Shown: positions 23,245 to 34,946, numbered from the stretch's first letter. The stretch is 64,000 bases of DNA from Adineta steineri (GCA_905250115.1 CAJNOI010000082.1:357403-421402); one strand, 5' to 3'. A program made the numbers and translations. Notes: generated by a model from the sequence alone, not told the origin.

Positions 23245-23595
23245 ACTTTATTTATTTAGAATGGTTAAGTTGACTTTGTTCTATTCCTGCTTCTCGGATC
23301 GATCAATTTTGTAATTTACATAGCTCTATGTAGATCTCTGTAACGGAATTATGAATATAAGTCGTTTATTAAATAATAAAAGAAAAGTAGAATAGTTCTT
23401 AACGCTTCTTTATTGAGCTCAATATTCAGACTGTATTCCATCTTCGATTGACTATACACAAGAAGCAGAACAAGAGAAAGATAAATGTGGTAAAGCAAGG
23501 AATGGTTATTCGAAAGGATGTCCATCCATTTTCTTGGCGCAATCTCATCCTATATTCTAGAAATCTAAATAATCTTTTTTTTTATGTAAATATTA
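23245..23595. other. 3' flank of two convergent genes
   Basis: Holds the 3' side of the MerB-like gene and the original 3' end of the gamma-glutamylcyclotransferase-like gene on the minus strand. The stop that once ended that gene (TAA on minus) is beside the hAT target duplication at 23593-23595. Confidence 0.55.
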
Positions 23596-23603
23596 TTCAT
23601 TAT

Positions 23604-24325
23604 CAGTGGCGGCGGAGTGTGGAGGCTCAAGAGGCTTAAGCCTCACTTAGTTTTCAGCCCTTGAGGCTCAGCCTCACTTATTTTCGGATTGAATATTATC
23701 TTTTATTATTAGAATTTGTTATGTTCGACATCTAACATACCTAGATATATATTCTGACGTATCTATCTTTCAATGCGGTTCATCTATTTTTATATGTTTT
23801 TCTTTTCTTTTACTTGTATATTTCCCTTGTCTATGTGGTACTCAGGTATTTTTCCTCTTTGCTTACATGTTTTCTTGTCTGCATGTTCAGTTTTTTCTCA
23901 TTTCGTCTATATGTTTTATTCCCAAAACGTTTGGGTTTTTCAAGCGCATATACATATACACATATATATATATTATTGCCGTAATATTATTACGGCAATA
24001 ATATATTAGCTCAGTAGTGATTGGATTGATTGATATCCTCTTCACAGTGTATTTAATGGCTGGAAAACGTCCAAACATTCATCCATTTTTCTTTTTGACA
24101 CATATACAAAGAAAAGTCTGTGTTCAACTTTCGCATCGAAGAACGAACAGAAAAAGTTATTTTTTTGTACGACCTGATTTGTTTTATTTGCACGATGACC
24201 GTCATAGTTTTCATTGAGGTCTAATAAAAAGAAGACTCATATTTTGCTTCATATTTTAATAAAAGTCCACAGTAGAAAAAAATATTGTGAGCCTCACTTA
24301 GATTAATGACGCTCCGCCGCCCCTG
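23604..24325. mobile_element. non-autonomous hAT element, 722 bp
   Basis: The ends are CAGTGGCGGCGGAGTG and, inverted, CAGGGGCGGCGGAGCG, flanked by the perfect 8-bp duplication TTCATTAT (23596-23603 and 24326-24333). CAG/8-bp ends are classic hAT. Subterminal GAGGCTCA and AGCCTCACTTA motifs repeat near both ends, as in hAT transposase binding zones. No transposase frame is present. Confidence 0.92.
23971..24003. repeat. perfect palindrome inside hAT element
   Basis: TATTATTGCCGTAAT, a 3-bp centre (ATT), then its exact inverse. Two 15-bp arms that could extrude as a cruciform. Confidence 0.8.
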
Positions 24326-24775
24326 TTCATTATTTGCAATAGAAATAATATAATCAATATAGTCTTTAGAAAAATGATGATCTTTCGCACCATTAATAAT
24401 TGTTTGAAGATATTCATTTGATGGAAGAAAATCTTGTTGTATATTTGTTTCATCAATAAATGTCATTGCTTGTATAATACTATGATCACAATCAAGTTCA
24501 ATATTAACTTCAATTATTTTATAACCAGGTTCAGTTTTTAATAAATAATCTTTATGTTTTTCATTTATAACATAAACAAGTCCATTTACATATGAACCTT
24601 TCATTGGTACAATATTAGCTCTTCCATATCCATCGATTTGTTTATGATTAAAACGAAATTGATAATCATTTAATCGACCAATATTCACACTAATAGGATG
24701 ATCATTACCAATTCTCTCTTCTAATAAACTTTCTTTTAAATTACTAGCATAACCAAAATAATTAAATGTATTCAT
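24221..24775 (-). CDS. gamma-glutamylcyclotransferase-like enzyme with transposon-derived tail
   Basis: The frame gives 184 aa. FGYASNL at residues 6-12 is the substrate-binding loop of the GGCT fold, GRLNDYQFRF follows, and TEPGYKIIEVNIE carries the expected catalytic Glu. The family releases 5-oxoproline from gamma-glutamyl amines or peptides. Host sequence ends at residue 150 (SIANNE), where the hAT element begins. Reading across the empty site gives GAA TAA, so the ancestral protein stopped there. The element now supplies the last ~34 residues (starting QGRRSVINLS), its own stop and the 3' end. Position convergent with the MerB-like gene. Confidence 0.8.
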   Translation of the reverse strand: MNTFNYFGYASNLKESLLEERIGNDHPISVNIGRLNDYQFRFNHKQIDGYGRANIVPMKGSYVNGLVYVINEKHKDYLLKTEPGYKIIEVNIELDCDHSIIQAMTFIDETNIQQDFLPSNEYLQTIINGAKDHHFSKDYIDYIISIANNEQGRRSVINLSEAHNIFFYCGLLLKYEAKYESSFY

Positions 24776-25056
24776 CTATATTATCTACAAAGTTAATAAA
24801 ATCATTTCTAACACCTTCCAAAATTTTTATTAATAACTTCGACAAATGTTTCTTATGAATATAACTATTAACTGATAAGATAAGCACGAATACCTCGTGC
24901 TTTTTTACCTATTCTTATCTATTTTCTACGAGCTGAATTTAGTTATATAATAAAAGAAGAACATTTATATCGTATACTTCAAGGGTGTAAAGCAAAAACT
25001 TAATCTTCTTGTAAATCATTTGTTGTAATATATCAATACAAAAAAAGAAATCTAAT
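24776..25056. other. intergenic
   Basis: 5' flank of the GGCT-like gene. No clear motif. Confidence 0.35.
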
Positions 25057-25100
25057 AGGGTGTGGGTGTGGATATTCTGTTACTTAACATATTCACATGT
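25057..25100. repeat. TGTGGG-type hairpin 3, decayed right arm
   Basis: GGGTGTGGGTGTGGATATTC is intact; the right arm survives only as ATATTCACATGT. Confidence 0.6.
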
Positions 25101-27007
25101 ACTATACGTTTATTTTAACAAGTGAATGCATTTAAATAAAATATCGTATCAATAAGTATAATCACTTTAATGGTATTAATGCGGAATTTGTAAAGTTTAA
25201 TACGTCGAAACAGAGAAATTTTTTGTATACAATTTAGTTTCGTTAAAATATCATCTATAGTTGATTTTCTGAATTGATAAAGGTGGAAATAGCTGTACGA
25301 ATCTGACTATTTAATAAAGAAAACGTCTAGAATGAATATAATAGTCAACTCAAGAAATAAAAAACTTCATTTAAATGATTATTATAACAAGTTATCTTAA
25401 AAAGCAATACTATGACTTCGATTACTTTACGAAAACCAAAATCATTGCATTAGTTTCGTTATTTTTTCATCTAAAGCATCATATCTATCTCGTTTTCACA
25501 GATAAATGGAAACGGATTTTAACGATATGGAGCTGATTAATTTGAACTACTCATAGATGCTCTTCATAATACATATCGGCGTGTGTTCAAATCGGCTATG
25601 AATGGACAGAAGATATGTCTTGTCTTTCTTTTTTAATAAATTTTTAAAGTTTACAGTCCGAGTATAATCCAGCAATAGGTATTCATCTGGCTGTATAAAT
25701 GACTTTGGTGTAAAATAGTTATATCTATTTTTTGCATCATACTCATAGCGTAACTCTCAGGAAGTTTTTATTATATTCTCGACATGATTCTCATACGATT
25801 ATATTCCTGTAACTATAGCTATTATCATCAAATGGAAGTATACTCAAGTCAGACAAGCTTTAAAACAACGACGTTTTTATGTACAAAAAGCGCATGTTTT
25901 TACGAGATAAAAAATCCTTTTTGAGAAAAAAGCAAGTTTAGGAAATATTTACGCTGTAAAATTCGTTTTTTTTCAATGCTTGTCTAACTGGGTAGAAGTT
26001 CATGCGTGAGTTTAAAATAAATCAAAAATAATATTCGTTTCACGATGAGAAATGGATCTTTTTTATTCCCTGGATATTTCTCAGCAGATTGACATGAACG
26101 CATTTTTTTACTTCAGAAAGACTTTTTCAACTCTGGAGCCGCCACCTGTGATAAGAAATATACATAGGTGCTGCCGTGTTAGCAGATAAAAAAAGGACAT
26201 ATTTCGAATATTCAAGCCATCGGTTTGCATTTCTAACGATGAGTGAAATAGTGAGTCACAACGAAATATCATTTCTTTACTCATTCATATTGTGATGTAG
26301 TGATATTAGTCATTGGAATTATTCTCTAGTGTCGTTCTTTTCCTTCATATACACGTGTTTTTTCTCTTTCTTTTTGATAGGACTATTCCAACGTCATCAT
26401 ATATATACAGTAAAGTGCAAAAAAAATTGCCGTTTAGTCCAAACTTTTTCAAAGGCTGTTTCGTACATTCTTCGAGCAATTTTTCTAAAGTTTTATTTGT
26501 AGACCTAAGATACTACTTTTATGAATTTAGTGAGTCTAATATTGATCGAAAACAGCCATGCAGCTTCGCATAGTGTCTATGTAATACAACAAAATAAAAA
26601 AGTCTATCAACAATTATTTTTACATTCTATTGTATAATAAACTCGATATCTTTATATCTTATTTATTGTGCATACACCATAACACGTGACACATATTTAC
26701 ATTTCTTTTGCGTTCTCTCATTTTTCTCTTTTTAATTGGGTTTTTTTTCTGCGTATTGAAACGTTTTTTCCCAATATAAATATATGAGTATTGTTAATGA
26801 GTATAAATCGATTTTATATTACTGTCAAAATACAAACTTCATTTTCGATACGTTTTCATTTACTGTAAAATTTCCTACGTCGCGTTTTCATCGTTCATTT
26901 ATTATATATTCTAAAGACGTAGATCAATCATAATCAAAATATAAATTAATTTTGATACCGTTTCAGAATTTCATTCATCAATACTCTTATATTGAAGACA
27001 CTGATAT
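25101..27007. other. intergenic 1.9 kb
   Basis: AT-rich with scattered short frames that show no protein-like composition. Nothing supportable. Confidence 0.4.
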
Positions 27008-29279
27008 ATGTCGCAAAATAATCAAAGTGATATTTTGAAAAACATTTCAGCTTTGCTTGATGAAATTTTCAATCATGAAAATATTTGTGATCGGAATGAA
27101 ATTTCTCCTACCCTTATGCAGTTATATACGTAAGTTTTTTTTGACTTTGTTAATTTGTTTTTTATTTGTGATTTATAGAAATATATACGAATATGTCACG
27201 ATGGCTGCATTTCACAATTCACATTTATCTAATCGATTTGGTGTCAATAAAAGACAAGACGTGATAGGAGAAGGCGTATATCTGCATTTAGAGAATTATC
27301 TACGGAAGAAATTCGACGATATATCGAAGGTAAGATTCTTTATCTATTCTTGCATAAAACGGCATTAATAAATATAAGCATGTAGATGAGAATGATTAGA
27401 CTATCAATTATACTCCTAAGAATAATTGTTTAGCATATTCTCTTTCTCGTAGAGAAGAGTCCAGTAAACTTAAATTGTCTGCTTGTGTGTCCGCAGGGTC
27501 AAAAAAACATCGAAGACCGATTTTCCACGGTTTTCAATTGTTTTTCCAGTACATGTGAAGAAAATGCATTTCTACGAGAAAGAGCTAAGCGAGTCCTCAG
27601 ACGAACGTTACTTGTTAACTTTATTTTGCTAAATGTTCTCTAATTATTCTTATTCAAGGACATTGATAGTGTATCCAGTGTATACATCCTTCGATATTTC
27701 AAAGAACTTCAATGCAAATATAAAGAGGTGTTTAGCCTGTTAAACGATGCTTATGAATATCTTTATCAGGTATGGCTTCAACGTCAACTTGACTCCGGAA
27801 GACGTGGTGTCTATAAAATTGATGTGGTATGTTATATCTTATTTCTAATATTTTTACAAAAGTTTTTCAACAAATAGTTAGCCCAACGACTTTGGACAGA
27901 AATTGTGTTAAAACCACACTTTCAAAAATTAATACAAGTATGTTTGACCTCAATTAATATTAATCGTCAAAGTCGTTTATCATCTCTTGACACAAAATCG
28001 ATCAAATTTATCTTAGATTTATATTGTAAGGAGGTAATTATGTTTTTCATTAATCTGAAAATATTTTTAGTTGATGAAAATTCAATTGACATGATGGATG
28101 ATGATATTTATATGGACAGTTTTGAGGAAAAATTTCTTGACACAGCAGAAGATTTTTATTGTCGAAAAAAACTTCCTATTATCGAATCAAACGATGAACT
28201 GTTGGAATATTTAAAAACAGTAGGTGTACTTCTATTAAATCGATACAAAATATATTGATGAATTTTAGACAGTACAAAATATTGATTTTGAAATCAATCA
28301 AGCGAGAGCGTATCTACCTGAAGAAAAACCAACATTGAGAATATTTACAGACTTATTAAAAAAGAAACCTTTTTCAAATAATATTCTCAATGTTATTGTG
28401 GGAAAACTTCAATTACTCGTATCAGATGAGAATAATTATCAAGGTAAATATTATTAAATTGATTTTTTTTATACTTATTAAATTTCTTATACTATTATAG
28501 AACTAACTGCGTTATTTGAACCTATTCGTGAATTAATAAAGTTAAAAAATGAATTGCTAAAGTTAATTGAAACTCATATTTATGAAAAAGCAATGAATAC
28601 AATTGAGTCTATCAGTGACGATTTAATTAATGTAAGTTTACTAGTTTTTATCATCGATCTCATGTCTTATGAACATTATATTTAGAATCCATTGTCATAC
28701 ATTCAAACAATTGTTAATATTCACGGAAAATATCTAAAGCTTATACAGGAAACGTTCGTAGGGGACCAAAGTTTGATTGTTGCTTTCGATAGAGTAAATT
28801 CTTTTATTTTCTGAGATTCAATGTAAAACAAATGTATAATATAGGGTTATGCTAAATTTATCAATCAAAATNNNNNNNNNNNNNNNNNNNNNNNNNNNNN
28901 NNNNNNNNNNNNNNNNNNNNNNNNNNNNNNNNNNNNNNNNNNNNNNNNNNNNNNNNNNNNNNNNNNNNNNNATATATACGGTGTAGCGTCATGATGTCAT
29001 AACCGTTGACGCTAACACTGATATAACAAAAGGCTTAAATTCTGATATTCATATACGAGCTTCAATGTTAATTTTACGAATGTCCAGACAAGAAAAATCT
29101 GATATTAGAGGTAATTGGACTAACGATTATTCAAAATAGAATAATTATTTTCCTAATTTAGAGTATGCTAAACTTTTATATCCGAATCAATGTGATATTA
29201 AAAGATATATCCTTTATAATACGGTAGGAAATGTTTTTTCTACACAAAACAAAACAAATGGAACATAATTTAGGAATGA
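27008..29279 (+). CDS. divergent cullin, interrupted by assembly gap
   Basis: Exons by splice signals and phase: 27008-27129, 27179-27329, 27659-27826, 27878-28025, 28071-28219, 28269-28443, 28501-28631, 28686-28793, 28845-28871, then the gap; after it 28987-29110, 29162-29223, 29274-29279. The frame holds throughout. Motifs follow cullin order: LYTNIYEYVTM, SGRRGVYKID, MDSFEEKFLDTAEDFY, RAYLPEEKP and NPLSYIQTIVNIHGKY, the helical repeats that hold adaptor/substrate receptors. Post-gap IRASMLILRMSR resembles the neddylation region but lacks the modified Lys. The C-terminus ends soon after, 6 bp before a MITE. Most of the RING-binding domain would lie in the gap, whose true length is unknown. 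Possibly inactive or a decoy E3 scaffold. Confidence 0.75.
28872..28971. other. assembly gap (100 N)
   Basis: Exactly 100 N, a conventional placeholder for a gap of unknown size. The missing middle of a cullin would need far more than 100 bp. Confidence 1.
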
Positions 29280-29284
29280 TTAGG

Positions 29285-29539
29285 CACTCTGTAAAAAAAA
29301 CTTGACATCCTGAACCCTTTTTTCGCTACCATTTTCAGAACCTTTTTAGGTTGTAGTAAAAACATCTAGAACTTAAAATGGTTTTAGCCAGATATACAGA
29401 ACCATAAATGGTTTCAGAAATTTTTTATTGAACTTCGAGAAAGGCTGTGAAAATGGTACTCAAATCTAGAACCATAAAAGGTTCCATCTCTTCGTTAAAA
29501 TCTTTAATGGCTCACTATAACACCTGTTTTTTTAGAGTG
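29285..29539. mobile_element. small TIR element (MITE), about 255 bp
   Basis: CACTCTGTAAAAAAAAC at the left and the inverse of CACTCTAAAAAAAC at the right. Inside, AGAACC...GGTTC-type words recur in both orientations (29341-29490). Target duplication not resolved. It begins 6 bp after the cullin stop codon. Confidence 0.6.
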
Positions 29540-29540
29540 T

Positions 29541-31620
29541 GTGTTAAATTACTTTCATATACCAAAATATATTTTAGTTATGAAGAATCAATCTTCATCG
29601 TCAATGAACTTTCTCGTCTTAGCTGATAGCCATGGAAAAAATCTCGGCCCAAGAAATACAGCAGCGTATAATATGGTCGTGCATACTGTTTTAGGTTTTA
29701 GTTGGTTCAACAATTATGAAAGAAGACTTTGTGGTTCTACATTACTAGCATCAATGCCATTTCGACCTTCTTTATTTCAGGCTAGTACAATATTATATTG
29801 AATTGGTACAAATTCTGTTCGTGTTAAGCTGACAACAGAAATTACTCTTCAAATTCAACAGTTAATTTTTGATGTTCGACAAAAGTTTCTTCGCTTTAAT
29901 GAACATGGAAATATTACTATTGCTTTATGTTTTCATTGTTTCAAACTCCATCTCCCTTAATGTTTAAAATATACTTGTCTAACGAACAATTACAAATACT
30001 ATCTTCTCGAATAGATTTTAATGTTACCGATCTACTTATTTGCGCAAACCATCTTGCAAATGATCATATGCACATTCATTTTCATTTTAATCATATCTTT
30101 CCGATGCTATTATTAATCATTTCAACGAATTAATTGAAAGATCATCAATAAATTCAATAGTATGAGCTTCAACATCTCTTACATTAAAATCATCTCAATC
30201 TTCTTTTCAAAGTCGAGTAGCTATTAGACGTAGAACTGTACAACGCTATGAAAAAAGAAAATTTAAACGACAACAATAAATGATCAAAAGAAAAGTAAAT
30301 CATGAGTGGACTCTATCAACAACAAAACAATATTTCATTGCACTGCAGATCCGATATGCTTATATTCCGCACTATTACAACAGCAGTCTTCGTTTACAAT
30401 TCAATAATCAAGAAGATCAAGATTTTGCTCATAATAAAGTAACTATAGGCATATGTTTAATGAAAACAATTATAATTTTTTTATAAACAATCAAACATCA
30501 TGAGACTTATTTTTTATACTTTTTATTTCGTTTTTTTCTTGTATATTATCTTCTCTCGTCTGTAACATGAAGTTATTAAAGATTTTTTCATTCATTTGGC
30601 GAAAATAGATTTCAGTGATTCATAGGTCGTAAAATAAACATATGTATATATAGAACGACGTAGGGCTAACAAGTGTCGTATATTGCAAATGATATGTGGA
30701 CGACACTTTTATATTACTTGATTCAGAAGTCACTGCTAAAAACATAGCTGCTCAATTAACGTAATATCATTCTGCATTAAAATTTACCTGCACAGAGGAA
30801 TATACAACTACAAAAAAGGATTTAAGTAAAGAAGATGCACCTCCAATGAAATTCTTGATTAAAAAACATCTTGGAAAACAATGCAATACTCAATAAAAAA
30901 TTCGACTACAAAAACTGCATCTTCATTTCTCGATGTACTTGTAGAACGACAGCTCTGTATCGGATTTCAAACTTGAACGTATAGAAAAGAAACGGTTTGT
31001 AGTCTTCTTACAAAATGGGACAGCTTCGTGCTAAAACCGTACGAGTACAATGCTATTTCAACCATGATTTATAGAGCTATTCGAATTTATTCAACTTACG
31101 AAGCTCTTGAAGATAAATTTGATATAATTCGAAGGCAACTTAATCTTGTATACATACTACGTGCAACTACGCCAACAGCACATTAAACAGATACCGTGGT
31201 TTTGTGAGTACCTTTTTATGCAAAATCAAGTCAAGTGTATGCTACACATATTACGGTGGCAGTCAATAAACAGTATCCATCGGAAAAGATACGAGCTGTT
31301 TATGATGTAACCACCTGAGCCGGTCAGAAGTTCATCATCAAAGACCAGATACTAACAGAATTAAGATCGGGTGTTATTTACGAAGCAACTTGTCCTCAAT
31401 GCAACGAAAAATATATTGAAAAAATATGCCGTCATTTAAAAACACGTATGAATGAACATCTATCAGATCAAAATAAAATATTATCAATATCAACGAAGGC
31501 ATCAGAACCTAAATTAAATTCAAACTCATCATCTGAAAAACTAGTCGATAATCACAATTTGCATGTGATGACGACTAGATCAAAATCATGCTGATGCTCA
31601 ATAACGTCTACGTATTAAAC
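29541..31620 (+). pseudogene. decayed Penelope-like retroelement
   Basis: Broken frames on the + strand follow the order of a bdelloid retroelement. LVLADSHGKN at ~29625 and GTNSVRV at ~29810 look like an SGNH-esterase-like domain. A basic RRRTVQRYEKRKFKR segment lies near 30250. The reverse-transcriptase palm motif YVDD is at 30693-30704 with stops just before and after. A WDSFVLKPYEY...YRAIRIY thumb region lies near 31010-31090. GVIYEATCPQCNEKYIEK, a GIY-YIG-type endonuclease with the central Gly lost, is at 31370-31425. Most of the RT domain between 30490 and 30660 is deleted. RT plus GIY-YIG defines endonuclease-bearing Penelope-like elements. Dead copy. Confidence 0.75.
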
Positions 31621-31903
31621 AAAAAAATAAATTACATATGATTAGGCAAATAATAAAACAATATTTTTTCAAAATAAACTTCAGTATATGGGGGGAGAGA
31701 GGTCCACTGCATATTACGTGATTTTCGAACAGTCTTTAATGATTCAAATAACGATAAAAACGCTCTATAGTCTCTTTCATTTAAATGTTTACTATAGCAT
31801 GTACAATATACATTTGAACTACATCATGTTGAAGAAGATAACTATTTGTATCTTCTAAATCTATAACTTCAAAATAAAGATCTGCATTTTCAAGTGTACA
31901 TAA
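31621..31903. other. repeat-flanking intergenic
   Basis: Between the retroelement relic and a hairpin. No gene seen. Confidence 0.35.
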
Positions 31904-31963
31904 GGGTGGTGTGGGTGTAGGCGTAGGTGTTATTGAAAAAAAGATACCCACACCCACACCCTA
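31904..31963. repeat. TGTGGG-type hairpin 4
   Basis: GGGTGGTGTGGGTGTAGG, short A-rich spacer, then ACCCACACCCACACCCTA. One of the best-preserved copies. Confidence 0.8.
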
Positions 31964-32253
31964 ATGTATGTGCATTAAATAAATATTCATGTGTTTATTT
32001 TGTTCCATTTTCTATTGTTAAGATGTATGTATACGTATGTTTTCTCTTTTATCTAGACGTAGTTCTCGATGTGTGTGCGTATATTTTGCGTATTTGAAAT
32101 AAAGTAGAGAAATCTCGTATGTTGTGAAAATACATCTGTGATATTTTAAAGGCGAGGAATAAAAGATTAGTATATAATATTTAACAACGAATTCATAGCC
32201 TCACTCATACTCTCTAGATATTTTTAAAGAATATATGATGGTTCAGTCATTTA

Positions 32254-32920
32254 TTATTCATTGATAATTTTCAAGATTAGTTTTCCTTGTGCTTTTTCAC
32301 TTTTGAATTTTCTATATAATTTATATAATGCTTGAACATCATCTTTTTGCCAAATCAAAAACTGTATCGATCAATAGTTTGACTTTTCCTGTTTCGAAAA
32401 ATGCAGTACGCATATGACCTAATTCTGAATAGGATGTAGGAATCATATGAAATATATGCGAATGATGTGAAGATCCAAAAACTGAACCTAATTTTCATGA
32501 TAAGAAACGCGATTCAAAAGGAAACGCTGTATTTAATGAAATAGTTGCTTCAGGATTATTGCTAGCAATTGTAAAAAAATTGATCATCGCGTTGTGTCAA
32601 ATATAAAATATTGATAAATAGAAACATTCAATTACGATGTTTACCTTGAAGTACTTCATCCAAATGTTTATTATTATGATCAACGGTGTGGGCGTGCATA
32701 TGAATATAACAGAATATCCACACTCACACCCACACCGATTTTCAAACGTTTTACTGATGAATCTATATTGGCCACAACTCCGGTAATATCTTTGCAAGGT
32801 ATATGAGGAAACGAATGTCGTATGATGAGAAACATTACCATTTAACAATTTCCAATCAATTGGCAATAGTAAGAACATCGCATGCTTCACGGTAACCATT
32901 TTGGTGAGCAGCCGTCATTA
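32254..32920 (-). pseudogene. medium-chain dehydrogenase/quinone-reductase pseudogene
   Basis: Minus-strand fragments match the MDR family in order: PIDWKLLNG (~32860), FPHIPCKDITGVVANI after a frame shift (~32815), SSVKRLKI (~32750), then after an insertion GHMRTAFFETGKVKLLIDTVF (~32410) and the C-terminal GKLILKI before tandem stops at 32251-32256. Intact relatives are NADPH-dependent oxidoreductases. The copy is broken by at least one frame shift, an internal deletion of most of the Rossmann domain and hairpin 5, inserted right after the codons for RLKI where the family has a conserved Gly-Asp. Confidence 0.65.
32684..32737. repeat. TGTGGG-type hairpin 5, inside a dead gene
   Basis: CGGTGTGGGCGTGCATATGA, spacer, then ATATCCACACTCACACCCAC ACCG. 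It interrupts the dehydrogenase pseudogene between recognisable coding segments, so it was inserted into former coding DNA. Confidence 0.75.
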
Positions 32921-33537
32921 GCGATGAAATAACATCGTTAGACGTAGTCGTTGTTGATTCAAGCAGATTAACAAATATAAATTTTTGTCCTATTTATTTC
33001 TTTTTTTTTCTCTTATACTTCATAAAAACTTGAAAAGAATAACAAAATTTAAAGACTACGAATATTTTATCCTTCGTAAACTACCACGGTATCAGGCGAA
33101 CGAAGAAAATATACACGTGCTTTAATCGTTCGCTGCCATCGTATAGTAGTATATACAAATATCAGAACACTCTTGTTGTTCCTTCAAGGTTTTGATTTAG
33201 TATATTCACTATCGTTTCTGTATACAACTTTTAGTAAAGAGAGTAAAAGTATTGGTCTGTATTCTGATTATTTTTTTGTACTATTCTTGACATTTATTCT
33301 CGTTTTTATTTAATATAAAAATGAATGTTATTGTATAAAACATGTCTATTAAAGACATTGATCGGATGAATTTGTCTATGTGTGTATTTTATTTTTTTCT
33401 TCTTAATTTTATATTAATTCATATAGTTAGTATGATAAAGATAAAAAAAAACATTAAATACTTTTCTTATGTTATTCTGATGCTGCAGCCGATTGTTGTT
33501 GAATCGATACTTGTCCAGATAATTGTCGAGTTTAAAA
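32921..33537. other. intergenic
   Basis: No supported feature; 3' flank of the Cys-rich gene on the minus strand. Confidence 0.4.
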
Positions 33538-34946
33538 CTAAGTCACTCTTTGTATTTCGGCATTTGATGGAAGTTGTAAAATAGGTTCATGAAATATTGT
33601 GCCAAATATTCTCTGTTGAGGTTGATCAAGAATCTTATCTAATTCATCTGCTGATGGATATCGATTTTTCATTCCTTTTAATTGCATCACTGTTCGACAT
33701 AGAACTTCAGCTTCATTCTTTTTCACATCAAAATTCATTGGTTCGAATTCTGTGTCGTTGATTAAATAGAATTCGAGCTCTGCATCAGGTTGAAATTTTG
33801 CTTTAAAGTACTCTAATTGATCTTGATTACTGAGTAAACGTGTATGCGAAGCTGTGTCAAGATTACTGTACTTGCTGTATTGAATTGTCATTGTTATTAC
33901 ACGTTCTGCCTGTCGTGCAGCTTTGGTGTTTGTTCTTTTAATGAGCCGGACTAATCTCTTCTTTCGACAACACCAACAACGACATGGATTACAGCACCTA
34001 CTCCAGCAACTTTCTTTCACCTTCGGAAGAGGTAAATCTTGTTCTACGTAGTCTTCATTTCGATTTGAATTTGCATTAATGATAGTTGTTGTGTTCTGAA
34101 CAAAAGGAGCAACTTTGTTTTCTTCTTGGCGGGAATGACAACAACAACAATCACGTGTTTTACGACAACAGTTGACTATTGGAGCACAGCAACGATCACA
34201 ACAATTCTCACTACGTTCATGCACAGGAGTAACGTGTGATTTGATATCAGCTTGCATACCTATTTTAACATCTGCTTTATAACTGATGTGTATCACATCT
34301 TCAAGCGGAACCATGATGACCTCTTCTTCAGCACTTGCATTCTGTGTGCTTATAAACTGTTTTTCACCTTGATGAGTTTGTTGATGATTTCGTCCAGCAT
34401 AAGTGACTGTACGATTATCTTGAGCCATATTGGCGTTAAATTTTCCTTGACGGTAAAGATGAATAGCAAGCATTGGACAAGTGTAGTTGTTATCTACTGT
34501 GCGAACACCTAATTAAATAGATAAAGATGAGAACATCAAACTTAAACTTGAAGTAAGAACTCGTTGAGATGATTTATGGAGTCTCGTAGTGGATGAGTGT
34601 GGGTGTAGGGTGGTTGTGGTTGATGTCTTAAGTTACTCACTACACCCACATCCACACCCACCCTCAAGATGTTTAGTTCTTATTCACCTCAAAATATGTT
34701 TCATTTTTAGACCATTTTCTGTGCAAGAATTTCGTAAAATTGTAGTGAAACCAGATATGAACAGATTATAAAACTCATCTTACCCGGATAGAATTTAATA
34801 AAGCCATAACGTGTCTCTGATGCTGTAACTGCTTCTTTCAAATGAATTAATGTATCAACTTGTTGTTGGACTTGTTTAGGCGGTTTGCAGAATCCACAAC
34901 ATCCGTTTGGACAACAATTTCTACAACAACGTTTAATACCACACAT
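33538..34946 (-). CDS. cysteine-rich cytoplasmic protein, unknown function
   Basis: Exon 1 34946-34784 and exon 2 34508-33538, joined across a 275-bp intron that keeps the frame, give 377 aa. Three Cys clusters stand out: CCRNCCPNGCCGFC near the N-terminus, CCDRCCAPIVNCC...DCCCCH mid-way and CCNPCRCWCC before a Lys/Arg-rich helix. There is no signal peptide or hydrophobic span. CC-rich basic patches are typical of multiply palmitoylated membrane-edge proteins; metal binding is the alternative. The C-terminal ~120 residues look folded (FQPDAELEFYLINDTEFEP). Family not recognised. The large intron holds hairpin 6. Confidence 0.65.
34594..34667. repeat. TGTGGG-type hairpin 6, inside an intron
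   Basis: GAGTGTGGGTGTAGGGTGG...spacer...ACACCCACATCCACACCCAC CCTCAAG. It lies in the Cys-rich gene's intron, far longer than the usual 50-60 bp. Confidence 0.8.

Noticed and set aside
26313-26573. 86-codon frame with hydrophobic start
   Set aside because: T-rich DNA gives such frames by chance; no domain or splice partner.
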